A stretch of 64,000 bases of DNA, taken from positions 1 through 64,000 of the forward strand of contig JAJDEP010000012.1 in the NCBI GenBank assembly GCA_029259715.1, read 5' to 3'. The position numbers were made by a program, and so were the translations under genes. The stretch's first letter is position 1; each line of letters opens with the position of its first letter. The stretch is from Planctomycetota bacterium (GTDB lineage: Bacteria > Planctomycetota > B15-G4). The notes under the pieces are model-generated. The model did not search any database. It was not told where the DNA came from and saw nothing but the letters and a program-made list of their open reading frames with translations. This document shows, piece after piece, positions 26,144 through 35,381 of the stretch.

Positions 26144-26568
26144 CGCTCAGTCACTCCACCGGCAGCACCGGGAGCGAAGGCCGCGTGGGAGCGCAGCGTC
26201 TTGAGGTCGAGGTGGACGTCCGCGGGCTCGTCCTGGGAGAAGACACCGACCAGGGAATCGACGGCGAGAACGGCCTCCACCGCCAGCCCCGAGAGGACCA
26301 CCTGGTGCCCGTTTGCGCTGGGCCGGGAACCGAACAGTCGGCCTCCATCGACCATCGTCAGGAGGCGGCCGCGCCATTGGACCAAGCCCCGGCACCAGTC
26401 AGCGGCGCCCGCAACCGGGGCCCACGGACCGATTTCGGCGAATTCCTCAACGACGTCGAATGCCACCGAAAGCCGCGATCCGCCGGCATTGACGTGCAGG
26501 CAGCTCAGGCCGGGGCTCGTTCTATCTACTGAAGTCGATGTGGAGGAGTGTCCCATGCCCTCCGTCAT
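26140..26568 (-). CDS. CheW-like adaptor protein
   Basis: The 142-residue protein is a short CheW domain (LHVNAGGSRLSVAFDVVEEFAEIG, then GLVQWRGRLLTMVDGGRLFG, then VLAVDSLVGVF). CheW links receptors to CheA. First gene of the four-gene operon; ATGA overlap with the receptor gene. An alternative ATG lies 12 bases in but has its GGAGG only 2 bases away, so the upstream ATG is preferred. Confidence 0.8.
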   Translation of the reverse strand: MTEGMGHSSTSTSVDRTSPGLSCLHVNAGGSRLSVAFDVVEEFAEIGPWAPVAGAADWCRGLVQWRGRLLTMVDGGRLFGSRPSANGHQVVLSGLAVEAVLAVDSLVGVFSQDEPADVHLDLKTLRSHAAFAPGAAGGVTER

Positions 26569-26814
26569 CGACCATGACCTGCGGAGCCCTTGAGGCGGCC
26601 GCCCGGCTCCCGGGTTCGTCGTCAGACCAGGGGCCGCCTTCGGTGGGTTGGCGCCGACCTTGAGCCTGAAATGCCCGATTCAACCCAAGGATCGGCAAAG
26701 AATTTCCACAAACGGTTTGAAGAGATCGGGAAGCCTCCCTATCGTTCCACCAATTCTGAAAGCCACAGGCAGGTTGCCTGCGGCGGCTACGCAACATTCG
26801 TAGGAGGCAAGGGA

Positions 26815-27246
26815 ATGAGAATCTTCCTGTGCGTGGCGTTGCTTTGCGCCGTAGGTTGTTCTGCGGTGCCCGCAACGAACATGGCTGGAGAACAGCGGAT
26901 GGGGCTGCAGTATTGGCTCCCCGAATCCGCTGACGATCTCTGGGATTTGGCTGACGGCAACGTCGGCATGGATTATGGATTCGGCGCGCACCTCAAGTTC
27001 ACGGACTTGGCTCGCGTTGGCATCCTGGACTACGCAGACCTGAGCCTGTTGGGCATGGGTGGCGGCGTCTTCGACGGATCGGCTCCGCCGGTCAACATGC
27101 AGGCGTGGGAGAACAACGGCGCCTGGGATGTGTCCGCCAAGTTGGGCTTCGGCCTCGGCGGAATGGCACGAATCAACACGTGGGAGATCTTCGATTTCGT
27201 CTCCACGTTCGTGTCGCTCAATAACTTCAGCTTCGACGAGGACTAA
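26815..27246 (+). CDS. Small putative lipoprotein
   Basis: 143 residues with a short lipoprotein signal (MRIFLCVALLCAVGC). The mature part is rich in Gly, Asp and aromatic residues (YADLSLLGMGGGVFDG; SAKLGFGLGGMARINTW), suggesting a small membrane-associated beta structure. GGAGG lies 8 bases upstream of the ATG. Base composition is lower in GC than its neighbours. A strong intrinsic terminator follows, so it is a single-gene transcript. It has a general resemblance to the small lipoprotein at 55217. Confidence 0.68.
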   Translation: MRIFLCVALLCAVGCSAVPATNMAGEQRMGLQYWLPESADDLWDLADGNVGMDYGFGAHLKFTDLARVGILDYADLSLLGMGGGVFDGSAPPVNMQAWENNGAWDVSAKLGFGLGGMARINTWEIFDFVSTFVSLNNFSFDED

Positions 27247-27264
27247 GTCGCAGCGAGGTGCTCA

Positions 27265-27309
27265 CGGCGCCCGTGTCGGGGATTCCCGGCACGGGCGCCG
27301 TTGTTTTGT
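27265..27309 (+). terminator. Rho-independent terminator
   Basis: An 11-bp perfect stem (27265-27275 with 27290-27300, CGGCGCCCGTG and its complement) with an inner CGGG/CCCG extension is followed by TTGTTTTGTT. It lies 19 bases after the small lipoprotein gene. Confidence 0.9.
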
Positions 27310-27406
27310 TGGTGGCTCGCCTCGAATTCAGAATCGAGAGCTTGAGCACCTGGCAGGAGCGGTCACACAGCCGCCAGGGAGTCTCTCCTGCCCCACCAGG
27401 GCCTGA

Positions 27407-27886
27407 TCAGGGGCGCGGACTCATGAGCGAACCGAACCGGCGCTCGAGATTGCGCTGATCCCGACGACTCGGCGTCGCGACGAAGACCGTGTCGTCGCCG
27501 GCAATGGTCCCCGTCACCTCGGGCATGTTCATCGAGTCCAGGGCCAAAGCCACCGTCTGGGCCAGACCCGGACGGGTCGAGACAACCAGCAGGTGCGGCC
27601 CCGCGGCCCTCACTCCCCTGACAAAGGGCTTCAACTCGCCCAGGGTCGGATAGTCGTGCAGCGAGGCTCCCCCCGACTCACCGTCCTCCAGCAGCTTGTA
27701 GGCGCCGTCGACCTTGCGAGCCCCGAGTTCCATGAGGTCCCGGCTGAGACTCGACTGGGTGATGCTGAAGCCCTTCTCTGCGAGCGCGTCGACGAGTTCT
27801 TCTTGGGTACGGATCCGTCGCCGCTTGAGCAGAGCTCGCAGCGTCCGACGGCGCGACTCTTGGGTTCCTCGGCTATTGCGCGGCAT
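27407..27886 (-). CDS. argR: Arginine repressor ArgR
   Basis: The 159-residue protein has the ArgR winged helix (QEELVDALAEKGFSITQSSLSRDLMELGARKV) and the C-terminal arginine-binding/hexamer domain ending in MPEVTGTIAGDDTVFVATPS. It represses arginine biosynthesis when arginine is plentiful. The ATG overlaps the stop of the ridA-like gene by one base (TGATG). No arginine biosynthesis genes are in the window, and no ARG-box-like palindrome was seen upstream of the operon. Confidence 0.92.
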   Translation of the reverse strand: MPRNSRGTQESRRRTLRALLKRRRIRTQEELVDALAEKGFSITQSSLSRDLMELGARKVDGAYKLLEDGESGGASLHDYPTLGELKPFVRGVRAAGPHLLVVSTRPGLAQTVALALDSMNMPEVTGTIAGDDTVFVATPSRRDQRNLERRFGSLMSPRP

Positions 27887-28320
27887 CAGCGAGGGCCCCG
27901 GTCGACGGCGGCCGGCAGGGCCGCCGTCGCTTCGATCTCGATCAACGCGCCTGTTTCGACCAGATTCGCCACTTCGACGAGGCTCATGCACGGAAAGTGC
28001 CGCCCCATGATCTCGCGGTAGGCCGCCCCGATAGGGGCCTGTTCCCCGAGGTAGTCCCGCTTGTCCTTGCAGAACATGGTGAGGCGCACGATGTCCGTGG
28101 GCCGGCCACCCGCTGCTTCCACGAGCCGGACGACGTTGGCGAGCGCTTGGCGAAACTGGCGCGTGAGATCTGGCCCCGCGAGTTTTCCGGTGGCGTCCCA
28201 ACCGATCTGGCCGGCGAGGAACAACAGATCCTGCCCCGCAGGCACACGGATGGCATTGCTGTAACCGCGGGGAGCCGGCCAATCCGAAGGCTGGATGATC
28301 TCCAGGCCGTCAGCGGTCAT
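27886..28320 (-). CDS. RidA (YjgF/UK114) family protein
   Basis: 144 residues; the pattern YSNAIRVPAGQDLLFLAGQIGWDATGKL, then QFRQALANVVRLVEAAGG, and the C-terminal LIEIEATAALP fit the RidA family, which includes enamine/imine deaminases and many proteins of unknown substrate. The catalytic Arg of true RidA is not in its usual place before the EIEA segment, so it probably belongs to another Rid subgroup. Co-transcribed with argR. Confidence 0.82.
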   Translation of the reverse strand: MTADGLEIIQPSDWPAPRGYSNAIRVPAGQDLLFLAGQIGWDATGKLAGPDLTRQFRQALANVVRLVEAAGGRPTDIVRLTMFCKDKRDYLGEQAPIGAAYREIMGRHFPCMSLVEVANLVETGALIEIEATAALPAAVDRGPR

Positions 28321-28428
28321 GCGCGAAACCCGATAGTCATGCGCATGAAGCTACGCCAATGGGCAAGTCAGCGCAATCTCGACCGCCCCCGCAAACGCTG
28401 CCGCGCTTCGATTCGAGTCGTACCCGGA

Positions 28429-30237
28429 CTACGGCTCGCCGAGACCAGCTCCGAATGCTCCCCAGTCGCCGGTGTCGCGGTCCTGATCGACGGCGATGAC
28501 CCAGGTCTCCATGCCACAGCGCTCGAGCAGTTGCTCCACGGCGTCCTTGGCATCCGAGGCGGAGGCGTGACCCTGCACCATCGCGAAGGCAGCCGGGTAG
28601 CGCGTCAGGTCGAAGCGACCGTCCACCTCCAACCCGCCCGTGCCGTGGTCGATAACCAGGGCCATCTGCAGGTCGTCGGTGACGGGACCGGCTTCGGAAT
28701 CAATGGGCTGCGGGATGCCGCCCACCGTGGTTCCAGCATCGACAGCAAAGGCCTGGATGTTCGAGCTCGGATCGAATGACCAGTAGAACTGGTTGTCGGT
28801 CGAACCGAACAGGTTGATGTCGATCAGCCGCTCGTAGACGACGTCGTCGATGTTCTGCTGGCGCGGCACGCGCACGGTGATCTCACCCTTCACGATCCGC
28901 TGACCGTTGCTCCAGCGGTACTCGTGATCGATCCCGACGCCCTTTGTGGGCAACACCTCATGGGCGACCACCGTGGCCGAGCGGCCGAATCCACGGCGGT
29001 TTTGACCGAACGCATCGGTAAATCCGCCCAGTTCGAATTCCTTGTTCAGCAAGGTGTTGGTGAAGCCCGGCGCCGTCCAGAATTCGCCGCCGCCACCAAA
29101 TGCGATCGCCGTAACGCCGCTGGGCATCCGGTCGATGAAGTACTCGACACCCCAACCGTCGACCCGGGCCGATGCGATCGACTCGTGCCCGGTGAATGGC
29201 TTGAATCCGACAGAGTCCTCGCCGAATGAGCCGTCGGGCGAGATCCCGAGATGCAGGTCCTGAACGTTCCAGAGGTAGTTGCCGATCATCCGCCGGACAC
29301 TCAGGTCGTAAGGACCGAGGGCGGGTATGGAAGCGCCACTCCCATCGAAGTCCTCATCGCCGAACGGCGCGACCGCCAGAGCGAAGTCACCGCCGCCGCC
29401 AAGGGAAACCTCGAGGCGTGAGAAGAATTCGTCGCCACCGTCCTCGTCGAAGGCCACAAGGTTGCCGGCCCCGTCGAAGAGTCCGAGCACCGTATCCGTC
29501 GTCGCCATGCTCGGCGGCGGAGCGAGCGTTTCGGCGACAAGTTTCACGAGCCCCTGGCCCTCGGTGAAGGAGAAGAAGTCGACATCGTCTCGCGTGAGCG
29601 TCAACCCTGTGATCGACGTCGTATCGCCGAGGGCACCGAGCGTGATCGCTGCGGCATCGAGTTGGGTGTTGTTGTCTTCGAAGGCGTCGGGCGAGATCGT
29701 CGTGATGCCACTGGGGGGAGCGATAGCGAAGTTCTTGCTACCGCCTTCGCCCGTAGATCCCGTCAGCCCTCGCCGCAACATCACGGCCGAAACGAAGTCC
29801 GCCACGTGCATAGCGGGACCATGATGAGGCAACCCCTGGGCGGCCATCCCCGTGACCGGCGTGGCGACCTCATAGCCACTCTCCCACTCCGACTTCACAA
29901 GGTGCAGATGACCGAGGATCCCCTCCGTGCCCTCCGCGAACATGAACACCGCGGTGTCGCCCGCCCGCAGACGAGTGCGACCCTCGAGTGTGCGGATCAA
30001 GTCGCCCGTGGGGACATCGCCCATCACCGTGCGCTTGACCTCGAGCATCAAAACCGTGCGCTCGGGATCCTCGAGTTGGAGCTTCGATTCGATGCGGGCA
30101 ACGATGATGTCATCCGCTGCGTCGACGATCTCTCCTGTCGTCGTCGGAGAAAGGGCACTCATCAATCCGGCCGGGAGAGCGAGCGCCAGGATGATGGCGA
30201 CAGGGCCGAAGAAGCGTGGGGGGGCGTTGATAGTCAT
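28429..30237 (-). CDS. Secreted protein with PPC-like domain
   Basis: 602 residues with a Sec signal (VAIILALALPAGLMSA). Residues about 200-325 look like a bacterial pre-peptidase C-terminal domain (DAFEDNNTQLDAA, then DVDFFSF...). The N-terminal region (DIIVARIESKLQLED...) and the C-terminal 270 residues, which include RWSNGQRIVKGEITVRVP, are not recognised. No protease motif was seen. ATG at 30237 begins the signal. Preceded by about 270 bases without a gene. Confidence 0.6.
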   Translation of the reverse strand: MTINAPPRFFGPVAIILALALPAGLMSALSPTTTGEIVDAADDIIVARIESKLQLEDPERTVLMLEVKRTVMGDVPTGDLIRTLEGRTRLRAGDTAVFMFAEGTEGILGHLHLVKSEWESGYEVATPVTGMAAQGLPHHGPAMHVADFVSAVMLRRGLTGSTGEGGSKNFAIAPPSGITTISPDAFEDNNTQLDAAAITLGALGDTTSITGLTLTRDDVDFFSFTEGQGLVKLVAETLAPPPSMATTDTVLGLFDGAGNLVAFDEDGGDEFFSRLEVSLGGGGDFALAVAPFGDEDFDGSGASIPALGPYDLSVRRMIGNYLWNVQDLHLGISPDGSFGEDSVGFKPFTGHESIASARVDGWGVEYFIDRMPSGVTAIAFGGGGEFWTAPGFTNTLLNKEFELGGFTDAFGQNRRGFGRSATVVAHEVLPTKGVGIDHEYRWSNGQRIVKGEITVRVPRQQNIDDVVYERLIDINLFGSTDNQFYWSFDPSSNIQAFAVDAGTTVGGIPQPIDSEAGPVTDDLQMALVIDHGTGGLEVDGRFDLTRYPAAFAMVQGHASASDAKDAVEQLLERCGMETWVIAVDQDRDTGDWGAFGAGLGEP

Positions 30238-30503
30238 GCTCGAACGGATCTCGTTTTCGGGGCCGAGGTTCCGGAGTGCAGCTTCGCCCACGGATCAGTC
30301 ATTCCCCTCGGGTGGGAACGACATCATGGAGGAGGGGGCAGGGACCGGTTTAGGCTACTCCAGGGCCATGGAATGGTCTAGATGGGTTGTGAGACTCAGG
30401 TGACCGCCGTTGGCCTCTGGATGATTCACCGACATCGGTGGCCAGCCGTCAGCGACGGCGCCTGGGCGACCGCCTGGCTGGCAAGAGTTGATGAGGGCTT
30501 CAA

Positions 30504-32333
30504 GTGACCGGGTCACATGACCGAGACGGCACCGGCGGGCTGACGTTTCCCGGCAAGGTCGCTCGAATTCTCCTCCCGCTCACGCTGCTGCTCTTCGCAG
30601 CATCGGTCGCCGCGATCGGCTGGGTGCCGGATATCGGGATCTACCGGCCGAAAGTCGTCTGGGGCAGGGCACTATTCCTGGCCGCCTCTGGATGCCTGCT
30701 GCTGACGGCTTGCCTGCGCGGGCGCCTCGAACTGATCCGGGGGGGCGCCATTCTGGCTTGTAGTGCCCCCATGCTGGTTGCGTTGGGCTGGGTCATGGTG
30801 CGCCGGCCCGAGAGCGACATCCTTGCTCTCGACGAGATCCTCCGCTTGGGGCTGTTTCCCCTGGCCATCGCGACCGCATCCCTCGCTCTCCGGGGTGCGA
30901 CCCGGCGACGTTTTTTTCTGATCGCGTTGTCCGTTGTTGCGCTGGGCGTCGCTGCCGTGTCCGTCGCCCAGAACCTGGCCGGCGTGCTGCAACTGCCCCT
31001 CGAGCGCCAGGCCCGAGCGCTGGCCAGCTTCGGGAACCCGGTCTTCCTCGGCGCCTTCCTGGTCCAGGTCACCCCGCTCGTCCTGGCCCAGGCGCTCTAC
31101 GGTCGGGCTCCGGACCGCTGGCTCGGTGCGGTCGCCGGCGGATTGTGCCTCCCGGCCCTGCTGGCCACCGGGACCCGCAGCGCGTGGCTCGGAATGGGTG
31201 CCGGCATCGTGATCATGGCCGTCCTGCTCGTCCGCCGCGCAACGCATCGCCGACTGCTGATCGTCGGGCTGATCCTGGTCGCGGGGTTGCTGACCCCCTT
31301 CGTCCTGCCCCACATCGAGCGCCCTCAACAGCACGCCCTCATCTGGCACGACACCCTCGACCTCGTGGACGACCATCCCTTCGGGGTCGGACCCGGGCAG
31401 TACCTGCTCGCCTTCGTCCCTTACGCTTCCCGCGAGCTGCTCGCGATCTACCCCCGTGAGAGCAAGATCGTCAACGACGCGCACAGCGAACCGCTTCAGC
31501 TCCTCGCCGAGCTGGGCTGGATCGGCCTCGCCGCCGCGGCCATCGCCCTGGCCGTCCTCATCCGCGTCGCCCGCCGCCTCCTGGCCGAGCGCCCCGGTGG
31601 TCACGAGGAACGTCCCCTCATCGCCGCGTGCTTCGCGAGCCTGTGTGGCGTCGCCGTGCAGTCGCTGGCATCGCCGGACCTGCGCTTCGTCGTCGGGGTC
31701 ATCCTCACCGGATTGATCACGGGAATGATGCTCTCCCACGCGACACCCCGCGTCACGGCGGGGCGCGCGGGTGGTTGGATCGCCCTGGTCGCGGCCCTCG
31801 GCTGCTTCTGGCTCGGCGCGGCGACGACACGCTCGGCTCTCGCCGTCCGACCGCTGCTGACGGCTCCGCTACTGGCCGAGGCCCAAGCCTCAAACGGACC
31901 GCCTGCTCCGGCCTGGCTGAGACAGGAGGCCTCGCGTCGCAAGGTGCTCGACATTCTCTCCGCCCGGTCCGCGGAGGATCCCGCCGACTGGAGCCTGCTG
32001 CTCTCTCTCGCCCTGGTCCAACACGCCGACGGACGACTTGACCAGGCCATGACCTCCCTCCGGCGAGTGCTCGACCTGCAGCCCCGACACCCCGCCGCTT
32101 TGGCCGCCTTGGGGACCATCGAGGTCCAGGCCCAGCACTTTCAGCCGGCCTTCGAGCACCTCTCTCTCGCCCGTGATGCCTTGCCCAACGACACCGATGT
32201 CCGCTTCTGGTTGGCTCGCACGGCACTGCAGCTCGGGAACCTCTCCGTCGCCTGGCAAGAGGTGGAGGCACTCCTGTCCATCGACCCCACCCACTCCGGC
32301 GGCCTGGTCCTGCGCGAGAAGTTGCGCGAGTGA
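30504..32333 (+). CDS. O-antigen ligase/polymerase-type membrane protein with TPR tail
   Basis: 609 residues: about 12 membrane helices and, near 323, NDAHSEPLQLLAELGWIGL, the conserved loop of the Wzy_C/WaaL family with its His. Residues about 480-600 are TPR repeats (ALVQHADGRLDQAMTSLRRVLDLQP, LGTIEVQAQHFQPAFEHLSLA). Such fusions are common where glycans are polymerised or attached at the periplasmic face. GTG start supported by GAGGG. Overlaps the HAD gene by GTGA. Confidence 0.78.
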   Translation: MTGSHDRDGTGGLTFPGKVARILLPLTLLLFAASVAAIGWVPDIGIYRPKVVWGRALFLAASGCLLLTACLRGRLELIRGGAILACSAPMLVALGWVMVRRPESDILALDEILRLGLFPLAIATASLALRGATRRRFFLIALSVVALGVAAVSVAQNLAGVLQLPLERQARALASFGNPVFLGAFLVQVTPLVLAQALYGRAPDRWLGAVAGGLCLPALLATGTRSAWLGMGAGIVIMAVLLVRRATHRRLLIVGLILVAGLLTPFVLPHIERPQQHALIWHDTLDLVDDHPFGVGPGQYLLAFVPYASRELLAIYPRESKIVNDAHSEPLQLLAELGWIGLAAAAIALAVLIRVARRLLAERPGGHEERPLIAACFASLCGVAVQSLASPDLRFVVGVILTGLITGMMLSHATPRVTAGRAGGWIALVAALGCFWLGAATTRSALAVRPLLTAPLLAEAQASNGPPAPAWLRQEASRRKVLDILSARSAEDPADWSLLLSLALVQHADGRLDQAMTSLRRVLDLQPRHPAALAALGTIEVQAQHFQPAFEHLSLARDALPNDTDVRFWLARTALQLGNLSVAWQEVEALLSIDPTHSGGLVLREKLRE

Positions 32334-33028
32334 ACATCCCGGTGGTGACCCTCGACGCCGGAAACACCCTGTTTACCGAGCGATGGGGCCGTGACGAGAT
32401 GTATGCCCGCGCCCTCTCCGACCGAGGATGCCCCCGGACGCTCACCGAGCTCGCCGAGTCCAGAGAGCGCATCCACGCTGCGATGCCCGAATCGTGGAAC
32501 GGTCATCAGCGCTATACCGAGGGATGGTTCCGCGGCTACGTCGAGCGGCTGCTCGCGGACCTCCGCTGCCCGCTCGATGTCGAAGAGTTTCGGGCGGAAC
32601 TCGCCGCGCTCTTCGCGCGGCCGGACTCCTTCGTGATCTTCGGCGACACCCTCCCGGCTCTCGAGGGTCTCGTCGAGTCGGGCACTCGACTGGCCGTGGT
32701 CAGCAACTGGAGCGACCAACTGCACGGACTCCTCGAAGGGCTGGGCTTGCGCCCTTACTTCGAAGCGGTGGTTGTCTCCGCCGAAATCGGTCACAGCAAG
32801 CCCGCCCGCGGCATCTTCGACCATGCCTTGAAGGCCCTCGACGTCACTGCGGACCAGGTGGTCCACGTGGGAGATCACCCGGTCAACGATCTCGGCGGCG
32901 CGCGCCGTGCCGGCTGGACCGCCCTGTTGCTCGACCGGCGAGGCATCGCCACGCCAGGCGGACACGTCGTGCATTCGCTGGAGGACGTGCCCGGGCGGCT
33001 CTCGGATCCGCGCGTCGGCCGACCCTGA
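32330..33028 (+). CDS. HAD-superfamily hydrolase
   Basis: 232 residues with the HAD motifs: TLDAGNTLF (motif I, nucleophile Asp), VVSNWS (motif II), SKPARGIFDHAL (motif III Lys) and HVGDHPVNDLGGARRAGW (motif IV). The cap is of the four-helix type, as in small phosphatases and HDHD3. Substrate unknown; coupling to the glycan ligase suggests a sugar phosphate. Confidence 0.85.
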   Translation: MNIPVVTLDAGNTLFTERWGRDEMYARALSDRGCPRTLTELAESRERIHAAMPESWNGHQRYTEGWFRGYVERLLADLRCPLDVEEFRAELAALFARPDSFVIFGDTLPALEGLVESGTRLAVVSNWSDQLHGLLEGLGLRPYFEAVVVSAEIGHSKPARGIFDHALKALDVTADQVVHVGDHPVNDLGGARRAGWTALLLDRRGIATPGGHVVHSLEDVPGRLSDPRVGRP

Positions 33029-33116
33029 CTGGACCGGTGGACGCGTGTGTGCGACTTCGGCCGCCTTTCGCAATTCGCCGAATGAACCGTTACAGGCAGC
33101 AAATAGGGGCGGTACA

Positions 33117-33271
33117 CACCTCAAACCGTGACTCGAAGGGACACGGCGTTCCGGGGATTCCTGGTTGGCTTCCTCCCGTTCTCGAAATGGCCCCTGCCCG
33201 AGGCCCTTGAGACGGAACGCACAGTCCTTCCGATTGACGGCCGAGACGCACACGGAAGAGAGTTTGGGGTG
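33117..33271 (+). ncRNA. Candidate structured RNA (rod-like fold) ending at a terminator
   Basis: Four complementary pairs nest in order: CACCTCAAAC 33117-33126 with GTTTGGGGTG 33262-33271 (10 bp, one G-U); CGTG 33127-33130 with CACG 33251-33254; GAAGGGAC 33135-33142 with GTCCTTC 33224-33230 (one bulge); GCGTTCCG 33146-33153 with CGGAACGC 33213-33220. The tip holds a small hairpin (TCTC 33180 with GAGA 33209, then GGCC with GGCC). A strong intrinsic terminator begins three bases later. A long bulged rod with an asymmetric internal loop is reminiscent of 6S RNA, but I recognise no conserved 6S primary sequence. No gene is convincing in these bases. Confidence 0.5.
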
Positions 33272-33273
33272 GA

Positions 33274-33316
33274 GATCGCGCCGTTTCCCGCAAGGGGAAC
33301 GGCGCGATCCTTTTTT
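33274..33316 (+). terminator. Rho-independent terminator
   Basis: A 16-bp stem (33274-33289 with 33294-33309, one G-U pair) and a GCAA loop are followed by C and six Ts. It is 245 bases after the HAD gene, so it more likely ends a transcript that begins between them. Confidence 0.93.
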
Positions 33317-33661
33317 CGGGGCGGGATTCGCCGTGTCGCGCCGCTGGAGCCGAGAGGGCGCTGACCGTTGCGGCCGGACGTCGCCCGGTCTCCTGTCGGA
33401 GGGGCGCAGGCGATTCCGTCGAGTGAGCCCCCCTTCGTCGGATTCCGCAACCAATCGCCGGTGCTCGCCCCGTTCCTCGGGCCGTTCTTCAAGATTCCGC
33501 CCGGCTCAAGGCCGGAAGTGGAAAGCGCCGAAGGGAGGAACGCCTGCTTCTGCTCTAGGATGGATGCCGAAGCTGACAAGTCCTACGCTAAAGGGTTCAA
33601 GTCCCCCTTCCGAACACCCCCTTCGCGCCCCCCTCCAACGGGCACTCCGGAGACATCTCCC
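33317..33661 (+). other. Intergenic region upstream of the first FG-GAP gene
   Basis: These 345 bases hold no convincing gene. They should contain the promoter and leader of the FG-GAP gene; CTAGGAT near 33556 could be a -10 element but has no matching -35. A GGAG nine bases before the GTG at 33662 is the likely ribosome-binding site. Confidence 0.35.
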
Positions 33662-35335
33662 GTGCGTTCAATCATCGCCTGCTCCCTCGTTCTCGGTCTT
33701 TTCGCCGTCACGGCGCAAGGTCAGGACATCCCTCGCGACCTCGTGACGCAACGCGTGACCTTCGGTCCGATCGTCAGCGCCGAAGCGACGTCCCGCTGCA
33801 TCGAGTACGCCGACTTCGACCTCGACACCGACCTCGACGTGATCGTCGTGAACCAGGCCGGCGTGAACAACGAGGTCTACTTCAATGGTGGGGCCGGTCT
33901 GCTTGCACCCGCCAGCAGCCTGACCGCCGGAAGCATCGTCAGCGACGCGGGCGACTCGCGCGGGTTCGCCCTCGGAGACATCGACAACGACGGTGACATC
34001 GACGTCTATGTCACCAACTCCTCCGAGCAAGCCAACTTCCTCTACCGCAACATGACCGTCGAAGGCGGCGGGCCGGGCGGCACCTCCCCCGGCTTCTTCC
34101 AGGCCGTGGTCGACGTGTCCACTTCGCACACCTTCAACTCGCGTCATGCCCAATTCGCCGATGTTGACGGCGACCTGGATCTCGACCTGTTCGTCGTGAA
34201 CTGGGCTGCGCGGAACAACCAGCTCTTCATCAATCAAGGCGGCGATCAGGCCGGCACCATCGGGACCTTCCTCGAGCACACGACCGGCGATGCCGTCAAT
34301 GACGGGGGCAACTGCCACGGCCTGGCCTTCGCGGACGTCAATGGCGACACATTCGTCGACCTGTTCGTCACCCGGCACGACGGCTTCCCGACCGTGACCG
34401 GCGAGGTCAACCACCTCTACCTCGGAGACGGCACCGGCGACTTCACCCACTCCGATGTCGCCCCTTTCAACGCCGACATCGCGCAGTCCCTCTCCGCCCG
34501 CTTTGGTGACATCGACGGAGACGGCGACGCCGATCTCTTCGTCGCCAACGGCATGAACCAGAACAACGAGATCTACGTCAACCAGGGCGGCGACCAGCTC
34601 GGCACCCTCGGCACCTTTGTCGCGATGACCACCGGCGACCCGGTGACCGACGGTGGCAAGTCCATCGGGGCCCGCTTGATCGACATCGACTTCGACTCCG
34701 ACCTCGACCTGCTCGTGTCGAACCGCGGCGACCAGCCCAACAAGATCTACCTGAATGACGGGACCGGCGACTTCGCCGTGCAGTCTTTCGGGCGCGTCTC
34801 CACGGATGCCAACGACAGCTACGACATCACCGCCGGCGACATCGACGGTGACGGCGTGGACGCGGACATCCTCGTGGCCAACCGCGGCGACATCTTCGGT
34901 GCCGGAGAGAAGAACGACCTCTACCGCAACTGGGGCCGCCAGTGGAACGACCTCGAGTTCTCCTTCGACCCGAGCGGCGGCGGCGACCCGCCCCTGCTTC
35001 AGGGATCGGGAAGCTGGGAAGCGGGACCGAATGTCCAGCTCGACATCCTCAACGCTGAGCCGAATCGGCCGGCACTGCTCTTCTGGAACCTGTTCACGGC
35101 CCCGTGCCCGTGCCCCTTGCTCGGCGGGACGATCGTGCCGGCTCCTGATCCGAACCGGTTGGTCGTCTTCGGTTCGACCGGCGGCTCCGGCGTGATCAAC
35201 CTGCCGGCCACGCTCCCGCCGGCGGTGCCCGAATTGCTCGACATCTTCGTCCAGGTCTGGGTCAACCGCACGGCAAACCCGAACGACTGGGAGGCCACGA
35301 ACGCACTGAGGATCGTAACCCCCTACAACCAATAG
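33662..35335 (+). CDS. Secreted FG-GAP/VCBS repeat protein, paralogue 1
   Basis: 557 residues: signal peptide (IIACSLVLGLFAVTAQGQ), then about seven FG-GAP blades to residue 420, each with a calcium loop such as DIDNDGDIDVYV, DVDGDLDLDLF or DIDGDGDADLFVAN. The last 120 residues form a separate C-terminal module (LLGGTIVPAP..., FVQVWVN..., WEATNALRIVTP) shared with four other proteins in this window. No membrane anchor follows. Likely an extracellular beta-propeller involved in surface binding. First of three tandem paralogues. Confidence 0.8.
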   Translation: MRSIIACSLVLGLFAVTAQGQDIPRDLVTQRVTFGPIVSAEATSRCIEYADFDLDTDLDVIVVNQAGVNNEVYFNGGAGLLAPASSLTAGSIVSDAGDSRGFALGDIDNDGDIDVYVTNSSEQANFLYRNMTVEGGGPGGTSPGFFQAVVDVSTSHTFNSRHAQFADVDGDLDLDLFVVNWAARNNQLFINQGGDQAGTIGTFLEHTTGDAVNDGGNCHGLAFADVNGDTFVDLFVTRHDGFPTVTGEVNHLYLGDGTGDFTHSDVAPFNADIAQSLSARFGDIDGDGDADLFVANGMNQNNEIYVNQGGDQLGTLGTFVAMTTGDPVTDGGKSIGARLIDIDFDSDLDLLVSNRGDQPNKIYLNDGTGDFAVQSFGRVSTDANDSYDITAGDIDGDGVDADILVANRGDIFGAGEKNDLYRNWGRQWNDLEFSFDPSGGGDPPLLQGSGSWEAGPNVQLDILNAEPNRPALLFWNLFTAPCPCPLLGGTIVPAPDPNRLVVFGSTGGSGVINLPATLPPAVPELLDIFVQVWVNRTANPNDWEATNALRIVTPYNQ

Positions 35336-35381
35336 ACTTGTGCGATCAACGCGGCTCTGCCTGAGGGCAGGCCGACGACTG

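Noticed and set aside
26689..26696. GCCGATCC on the minus strand, like the -10 of sigma-28 promoters, upstream of the chemosensory operon
   Set aside because: The nearest TAAA-like -35 is 19 bases away instead of 15, and the match is only six bases.
33128..33364. A 78-residue open frame in the intergenic region
   Set aside because: It reads straight through the intrinsic terminator and the rod-like structure, has no ribosome-binding site and no protein-like pattern.
33593..33605. GGGTTCAAGTCCC, a T-arm-like word
   Set aside because: No acceptor, D-arm or anticodon stem can be placed around it, so it is not a tRNA.
35360..35374. Short hairpin GCCTGAGGGCAGGC before the terminator at 35382
   Set aside because: Only a small stem with no T-run; the adjacent 16-bp stem is the obvious terminator.
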